From Verrucomicrobiales bacterium (GTDB taxonomy: Bacteria; Verrucomicrobiota; Verrucomicrobiia; Limisphaerales; Palsa-1400): a stretch of DNA of 9,400 nucleotides. Where the stretch lies: assembly GCA_028293405.1 (NCBI GenBank), contig JAQGOW010000356.1, forward strand, positions 1 to 9,400, given 5' to 3'. Shown piece by piece: positions 5,361 through 9,400 of this stretch. The notes below the pieces were generated by a model that worked only from the letters and a program-made list of their open reading frames with translations, was not told the origin of the DNA and ran no database searches. The position numbers and the translations under genes are program-made. The first letter of the stretch is position 1, and each line of letters begins with the position of its first letter.

Positions 5361-8300
5361 GTGCAAACTATCCGCCATCCCTTTTCGGTCCACGGTGTCA
5401 TCGGACTTCTTCTTGCGGTCGTGTTGCAAGGGGTGGCAGCGGAGTTTCCGGTTCCTTACAACACGGAGATTTCCACCAACGTGCCGCTCACGCCACAGGA
5501 CGCGGTTAAGAGGATTGTTTTGCCGCCGGGGTTTAAGGCGACGTTGTTCGCGGGGGAACCCGACGTGCAACAGCCCATCGCCATGACAACCGACAGTCGC
5601 GGGCGGCTGTGGGTCGTGGAGAATTATACTTATATGGAGGCCAGTCGCGGCTTCGAAAAAAAATTGCGCGATCGCGTGATTGTTTTGGAAGACACGAATC
5701 ATGACGGGCGTTTTGATAAGCGAACGGTGTTTTGGGACCAGGGGCAACGGGTGACGAGTGTGGTGTGCGGTTTTGGCGGAGTGTGGATTTTGGCGGCGCC
5801 TGATTTGTTATTTTTCCCGGATAGAGACGGCAATGATGTTCCTGATGGTGAACCGGAAGTGGTCTTAACCGGCTGGGAGGGAGACAATGCGCATCACACG
5901 ATTGTGAATGGTTTAAAGTGGGGGCCGGATGGATGGCTGTATGGGCGGCAAGGCATTCTGGCGACGTCGTTTGTGGGACGACCGGGCACGTCCAAAGATG
6001 AGCGGACGGCGATCAACGCCGGGATTTGGCGCTACCATCCGACGCGAAAAGTTTTTGAAGCGGTGGCGCATGGGACGACGAATCCGTGGGGCATGGATTG
6101 GAATGACATGGGCGAGGCGTTTTTTATCAACACGGTGATCGGGCATTTGTGGCATGTCATTCCAGGGGCGCATTATCAACGGATGTTCGGGGAGGATTTT
6201 GACCGGCATACTTATCAATTGATCGGGCAACACGCGGATCATTATCACTGGGACACGGGCCAGACCTGGCAGGATTCGCGTTCGGCGCGGGGGCTGACTG
6301 ATATTTTGGGCGGAGGTCATGCGCACACGGGGTTGATGTTTTACCTCGGCAATAATTGGCCGGCCAAATATCGCGACACGCTGTTTACACTGAATTTGCA
6401 TGGGCATCGGTTGAACAACGACATCGTGATGCGTTCCGGTTCCGGTTACGTCGGCAAACATGGCGAGGACATGATGAAGGATGACGACGAATGGTTTCGA
6501 CCGATTGATTTGGCGTATGGATCAGACGGCGGCGTCTTTATCGCCGATTGGTCGGACGTGGGTGAATGCCATGAAAATGATGGTGTCCATCGGACTTCGG
6601 GACGCATTTACAAAATAAACTATGGTGAGGCACCGACGGAGGCCTTCGGAGATCTGACGCACAAGAGCGATGCTGAACTGGTGCAATTGCAGTTGCATCC
6701 GAACGAATGGTTTGTCCGGCAGGCGCGGGTCATTTTACAGGATCGGGCTGCACAGGGAAAAGACATGACGAAGGTTCACGCTGGTTTGATAAAAATGTTC
6801 GATGAGCAGAAGGAACCGGCGAAGAAGTTGCGGGCGCTGTGGGCGCTCTATGTGACCGGGGGCACAACTGAGGCGTGGTTGCGGAAGCAACTGTCGCACA
6901 CCAATGAAAATGTCCGGTCGTGGGCGGTGCGTTTGCTTTTTGATGACGGAAAGGTCAGTGAAGCGGCTCGCAAAGATTTCATCTCGCTGGCGAAGAAAGA
7001 AAAATCCGGACTGGTCCGGCTCTATCTCGCGGCAGCGTTGCAAAAAATGCCGGCGACCCAGCGATGGGAACTGGCTGCCGCCCTCGTGGGACACAAGGAA
7101 GATGCCTTGGATCACAACCTGCCATTGATGGATTGGTATGGGATTGAACCTTTGCCCGTCGTAAATCCGATGCGCGCAATTGATCTGTTCAAGGAAAGCC
7201 GCATTCCATTGGTGCGTAAATTTTTGGTGCGACGATTGACGGAAGATTTGGAAACGAATTCGACGCCGATCAACGTTTTGTTGAAGATGGCAACAACCTC
7301 CCCTGCCCTGCAATCGGATGTCCTGGACGGAATGACCGAAGCCATGAATGGATGGAAACAGGCGAAGCGTCCGGCGGCGTGGAGTGAATTTTCTGGAAAA
7401 ATCAACCAAGGAACGAACGTAGCTTTGATCAAGAAAGCTCGGGACTTGGCGGTTATCTTCGGCGATCCAAAGGCGCTTGAGGCTTTGAAGAATCTGGTGA
7501 CAGATCATTCTGTCAGCGACTTGGAACGGCGGGAGGCGTTGGAAAAATTAATTGAGAAGCGTCCGGATGGATTGCCCGACCTCCTGAAGTCGGCCTTGCT
7601 CGACAAGGCGCTGGCCGTGACGGCGGTGCGCGGCTTGATGGCGTATGATGATCCGGCGACGCCCGCTTTGATTATCGGACATTACAAAAATTTCGGGGAC
7701 TCGGAACGAACGGAAGTCATCGGAGCGCTGGTTTCCCGCGCTGGTTCGGCCCGGGCTTTGCTGAACGCGGTGGCCGAGGGAAAAATTGATCGGCGGGACA
7801 TATCGCCTTTTCAGGCGCGCCAGATTTCGAGTTTGAAAGACGCCTCATTGCACGAACAGTTAAAAGAAGTTTGGGGAGACATTCGTTCGACTAACGATCA
7901 AAAGAAACAGCTCATCGCCAAATATAAATCCGACCTGACGCCGGAGCGTCTGAAGAAAGCCGACCTGTCCCAAGGTCGTGCCCTGTTCAATAAAACCTGC
8001 GCACTGTGCCACACCCTCTATGGGCAAGGTGCCAAAATCGGCCCTGACCTCACCGGCTCCGGCCGCAGCGACTTGAGTTATCTGCTCGAAAACGTTGTCG
8101 ATCCCAGCGCCATCGTCGGCGTGGACTATCGAGTCTCCACCGTGACATTGAAAGACGGACGAGAACTAAGCGGCATCATCAAGAACAAAACTGAACGCAC
8201 ACTGACTGTCCAGGGAATGACGGAGACGACGACAACGGAACGAAGCGAAATCGAGGAAATGAGAAACTCTTCTCTCTCGCTGATGCCGGAAGGATTGTTG

Positions 8301-8393
8301 GAGCCATTGACCGAGGCGCAACGGGTTGATTTGATCGCATACCTGATGTCACCCCGACAGGTGGAGTTGCCGGTGGGTGGAGGAGGCAAATAG
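5361..8393 (+). CDS. PVC-type secreted heme-binding protein: dehydrogenase-like beta-propeller, HEAT-like repeats and C-terminal cytochrome c
   Basis: 1010 residues from a GTG start; an in-frame stop at 5346 rules out an earlier start and AGGA (5347-5350) lies ten bases upstream. A signal peptide (1-27, cleavage likely after GVAA) exports it. Residues about 45-422 form a soluble-glucose-dehydrogenase-like propeller, with Ca-binding-like loops DTNHDGRFD (111-119) and DRDGNDVPD (154-162) and the GGGHAHTG (317-324) and ADWSDVGECHENDGVH (395-410) stretches typical of the PVC membrane-bound dehydrogenase domain. Residues about 430-860 look like alpha-helical HEAT-type repeats. The C-terminal domain has the heme motif C880-A-L-C883-H884 and a likely axial Met in SLMPEGL (M975). 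Such proteins are abundant in Planctomycetes and Verrucomicrobia and probably oxidise sugars or polysaccharide products in the periplasm, passing electrons to the heme; the substrate is unknown. It stands alone, divergent from the lipid operon. Confidence 0.95.
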   Translation: MQTIRHPFSVHGVIGLLLAVVLQGVAAEFPVPYNTEISTNVPLTPQDAVKRIVLPPGFKATLFAGEPDVQQPIAMTTDSRGRLWVVENYTYMEASRGFEKKLRDRVIVLEDTNHDGRFDKRTVFWDQGQRVTSVVCGFGGVWILAAPDLLFFPDRDGNDVPDGEPEVVLTGWEGDNAHHTIVNGLKWGPDGWLYGRQGILATSFVGRPGTSKDERTAINAGIWRYHPTRKVFEAVAHGTTNPWGMDWNDMGEAFFINTVIGHLWHVIPGAHYQRMFGEDFDRHTYQLIGQHADHYHWDTGQTWQDSRSARGLTDILGGGHAHTGLMFYLGNNWPAKYRDTLFTLNLHGHRLNNDIVMRSGSGYVGKHGEDMMKDDDEWFRPIDLAYGSDGGVFIADWSDVGECHENDGVHRTSGRIYKINYGEAPTEAFGDLTHKSDAELVQLQLHPNEWFVRQARVILQDRAAQGKDMTKVHAGLIKMFDEQKEPAKKLRALWALYVTGGTTEAWLRKQLSHTNENVRSWAVRLLFDDGKVSEAARKDFISLAKKEKSGLVRLYLAAALQKMPATQRWELAAALVGHKEDALDHNLPLMDWYGIEPLPVVNPMRAIDLFKESRIPLVRKFLVRRLTEDLETNSTPINVLLKMATTSPALQSDVLDGMTEAMNGWKQAKRPAAWSEFSGKINQGTNVALIKKARDLAVIFGDPKALEALKNLVTDHSVSDLERREALEKLIEKRPDGLPDLLKSALLDKALAVTAVRGLMAYDDPATPALIIGHYKNFGDSERTEVIGALVSRAGSARALLNAVAEGKIDRRDISPFQARQISSLKDASLHEQLKEVWGDIRSTNDQKKQLIAKYKSDLTPERLKKADLSQGRALFNKTCALCHTLYGQGAKIGPDLTGSGRSDLSYLLENVVDPSAIVGVDYRVSTVTLKDGRELSGIIKNKTERTLTVQGMTETTTTERSEIEEMRNSSLSLMPEGLLEPLTEAQRVDLIAYLMSPRQVELPVGGGGK

Positions 8394-8552
8394 TTAACCG
8401 CGAACCAATCGACCGACGCGAAAGGAATTTTCGCTCTTGGATCGGTTTCGCTTGGAATATTTGTGCTTGGTCTAAAGACAGGCTGGTCGCTGAAACCGGA
8501 GCGGACCAACGTGGAGCCGCCGACGGCAAGCGCGAGGACGGGAACAAAGTAG
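8394..8552 (+). pseudogene. Startless open frame with a membrane-helix-like segment, possible gene remnant
   Basis: Directly after the cytochrome stop and in the same frame, 52 codons stay open to a double TAG (8550-8555). The translation includes KGIFALGSVSLGIFVLGLKT (residues encoded at 8421-8480), a good single membrane helix, followed by a polar Pro/Thr/Glu-rich segment. This looks like the N-terminus of a membrane-anchored protein, but no ATG, GTG or TTG precedes the helix in frame. It could be a decayed gene start, or chance. It does not look like part of the cytochrome protein, whose end (a GGGGK tail after the heme domain) is natural. Confidence 0.3.
8418..8434. terminator. Weak stem-loop after the cytochrome gene
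   Basis: GCGAAA and TTTCGC pair around GGAAT, 25 bases after the cytochrome stop. The stem is short, half A-T, and lacks a following T-run, so a terminator role is only a possibility suggested by position. Confidence 0.2.
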
Positions 8553-8583
8553 TAGAGGGCACTGTCGGACGCAATCTGTCAAG

Positions 8584-8844
8584 TTGACCGAGTTGGCGGG
8601 TTATCCGTATATTGCAGTTGTGCAGACGCAGAAGCAGAGCCGCTGTTGGCGCAAATCACGGATTGCTGCGCGTCTTTTGTATCGAAAGGCGCGCGGTCCA
8701 TTGCATGGACGCGATTTACGCCTGGCACAGCGGCTGAGTGTTGATCCAGAGGTTGAGAACCGGCTCATTGAGCAAGCTCTCTACTACTTAGGCGGTGCCC
8801 GCAAACATGAGCTCGACGCAAAATTGGTGGGGAGCGGAGGTTGA
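8584..8844 (+). CDS. Small hypothetical protein upstream of the nucleotidyltransferase (uncertain)
   Basis: An 86-residue frame with a TTG start and no clear ribosome binding site. The second half (about 40-86) reads as plausible basic, helical protein with an RLSVDPEVENRLIEQALYYL stretch, and the frame overlaps the next gene by 38 nt. The first 30 residues look less protein-like, so the true start may lie further in or the gene may be degraded. I do not recognise a family. As a small gene just before an accessory-type nucleotidyltransferase it could be the partner of a two-gene unit, but that rests on position alone. Confidence 0.35.
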   Translation: MTELAGYPYIAVVQTQKQSRCWRKSRIAARLLYRKARGPLHGRDLRLAQRLSVDPEVENRLIEQALYYLGGARKHELDAKLVGSGG

Positions 8845-9400
8845 TTGGAGCGCGCCTGCCGGGCAACTCTTGAAACAATTCGCAGCGAGCCTCCCAACCG
8901 ACCGACCATTCCATTTTACCGTATATGGATCGGCGCCGTTGCAACTGACGGTCGATCGCACGTTACTGAGCGCAGACGTCGACATTTTTTCCGATGATGA
9001 TGAGGATATCGGGCCTTTGATCCGCGCTCATGGTTTGGATAGCGGACATGGAGGACTTTATCTGGAGGGGGGGTTCGAATTGAGTTTCCGCACCAGTCCA
9101 CGCTGGCGCACACGCGCGAGCGCTATTCGGCTAAATAATGTGACGCTGACATTTCCGCACCCGATTGACATCCTGATCGGCAAATTAGATCGGCTTGCTC
9201 CAAAGGATCTCGAAGCATTTCGACGCGTTATCGAATGCACGGGCCATCCAACCGAATCGGAACTGAAGGCTGAATTGCAGAATGCAGTAGATTTGTTTCG
9301 CCCAGGGTTCAATGAGGAGGGGCCGAATCGTTACCAGCAGAACACGGAAGAGTTGTGGAGGACAGTGTTCGGGAAATCTATCAACGTGCAAAAGGAAATT
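8807..9400 (+). CDS. Nucleotidyltransferase-fold protein, AbiEii-like (C-terminus beyond window)
   Basis: From the ATG at 8807 the frame is open for 198 codons to the window edge. Residues 39-61 hold the nucleotidyltransferase signature: Y-G41-S42-A-P-L, then D57-V-D59-I-F, the hG[GS]...DxD pattern of the Mg-binding active site. Further on, HPIDILIGKLDRLAPKDLEA (118-137, with D121, K126 and D134) resembles the third-carboxylate and helical region seen in AbiEii-type and related accessory nucleotidyltransferases. Such enzymes transfer nucleotides to RNA or protein targets and often act as toxins or defence components; the present function and target are not determinable. A GTG at 8795 is an alternative start; a stop at 8789 bounds it. 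The call to the fold is fairly sure, the AbiEii resemblance moderate. Confidence 0.7.
   Translation, partial: MSSTQNWWGAEVDWSAPAGQLLKQFAASLPTDRPFHFTVYGSAPLQLTVDRTLLSADVDIFSDDDEDIGPLIRAHGLDSGHGGLYLEGGFELSFRTSPRWRTRASAIRLNNVTLTFPHPIDILIGKLDRLAPKDLEAFRRVIECTGHPTESELKAELQNAVDLFRPGFNEEGPNRYQQNTEELWRTVFGKSINVQKEI

Noticed and set aside
5148..5747. 199-residue minus-strand frame spanning the repeat block and the start of the cytochrome gene
   Set aside because: It is antisense to the signal peptide and propeller start, and its product is a motif-free Arg/His-rich translation.
6735..7508. 257-residue minus-strand frame inside the cytochrome gene
   Set aside because: It lies antisense to the HEAT-like region of a clearly real protein and shows no recognisable motif; a product of the codon bias of the sense strand.

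Overview
The window looks like a chromosomal segment of a Verrucomicrobiota-type bacterium (PVC superphylum, perhaps a Pedosphaera/Limisphaerales relative). The main support is a 1010-residue secreted protein with the PVC-specific architecture of a dehydrogenase-type beta-propeller, HEAT-like repeats and a C-terminal CxxCH cytochrome c. Several GC-rich palindromic repeats in one intergenic region fit this as well. The taxon is an inference; there is no rRNA or other phylogenetic marker here.

Left part (1-4798, all minus strand): one tightly packed operon read from right to left. The order is a TetR-family regulator (4157-4762), a His/Glu-rich four-helix membrane protein (3762-4160), an Lgt-like integral membrane protein with Cys-rich active-site variants (2989-3765), a 46-residue single-helix membrane protein (2852-2992), a ferritin-like di-iron protein (2133-2852), a radical SAM enzyme of the Tes/MJ0619 type (635-2140), and a fatty acid hydroxylase/sterol desaturase-family enzyme cut by the window start (1-624). 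Five of the six junctions overlap, by 4, 4, 4, 1 and 8 nt, and the sixth has a 10-nt gap, so the genes are almost certainly co-expressed. The promoter carries a perfect TTGACA and a 20-bp palindrome abutting the TetR start codon, which suggests autoregulation of the whole operon.

The archaeal relatives of the radical SAM enzyme join lipid tails into membrane-spanning tetraethers. Its partners here are an Lgt-like (diacylglyceryl-handling) protein, two putative di-iron oxidative enzymes and two membrane proteins of unknown function. I infer an undescribed, TetR-regulated membrane-lipid remodelling system, for example long-chain coupling plus hydroxylation or desaturation. This is the most interesting content of the window.

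Middle (4799-5360): no intact gene, but a dense set of palindromes. Two copies of a REP-like hairpin (4851-4877 and 5284-5310) have stem substitutions that compensate each other. A protein-like but startless frame also lies here on the minus strand (4873-5106).

Right part (plus strand): the PVC-type cytochrome c protein (5361-8393). It is followed by a short stretch holding a membrane-helix-like open frame without a start codon (8394-8552), an uncertain small gene (8584-8844), and the N-terminal 198 residues of a nucleotidyltransferase-like protein (8807 to the window end) that resembles AbiEii-type accessory nucleotidyltransferases.
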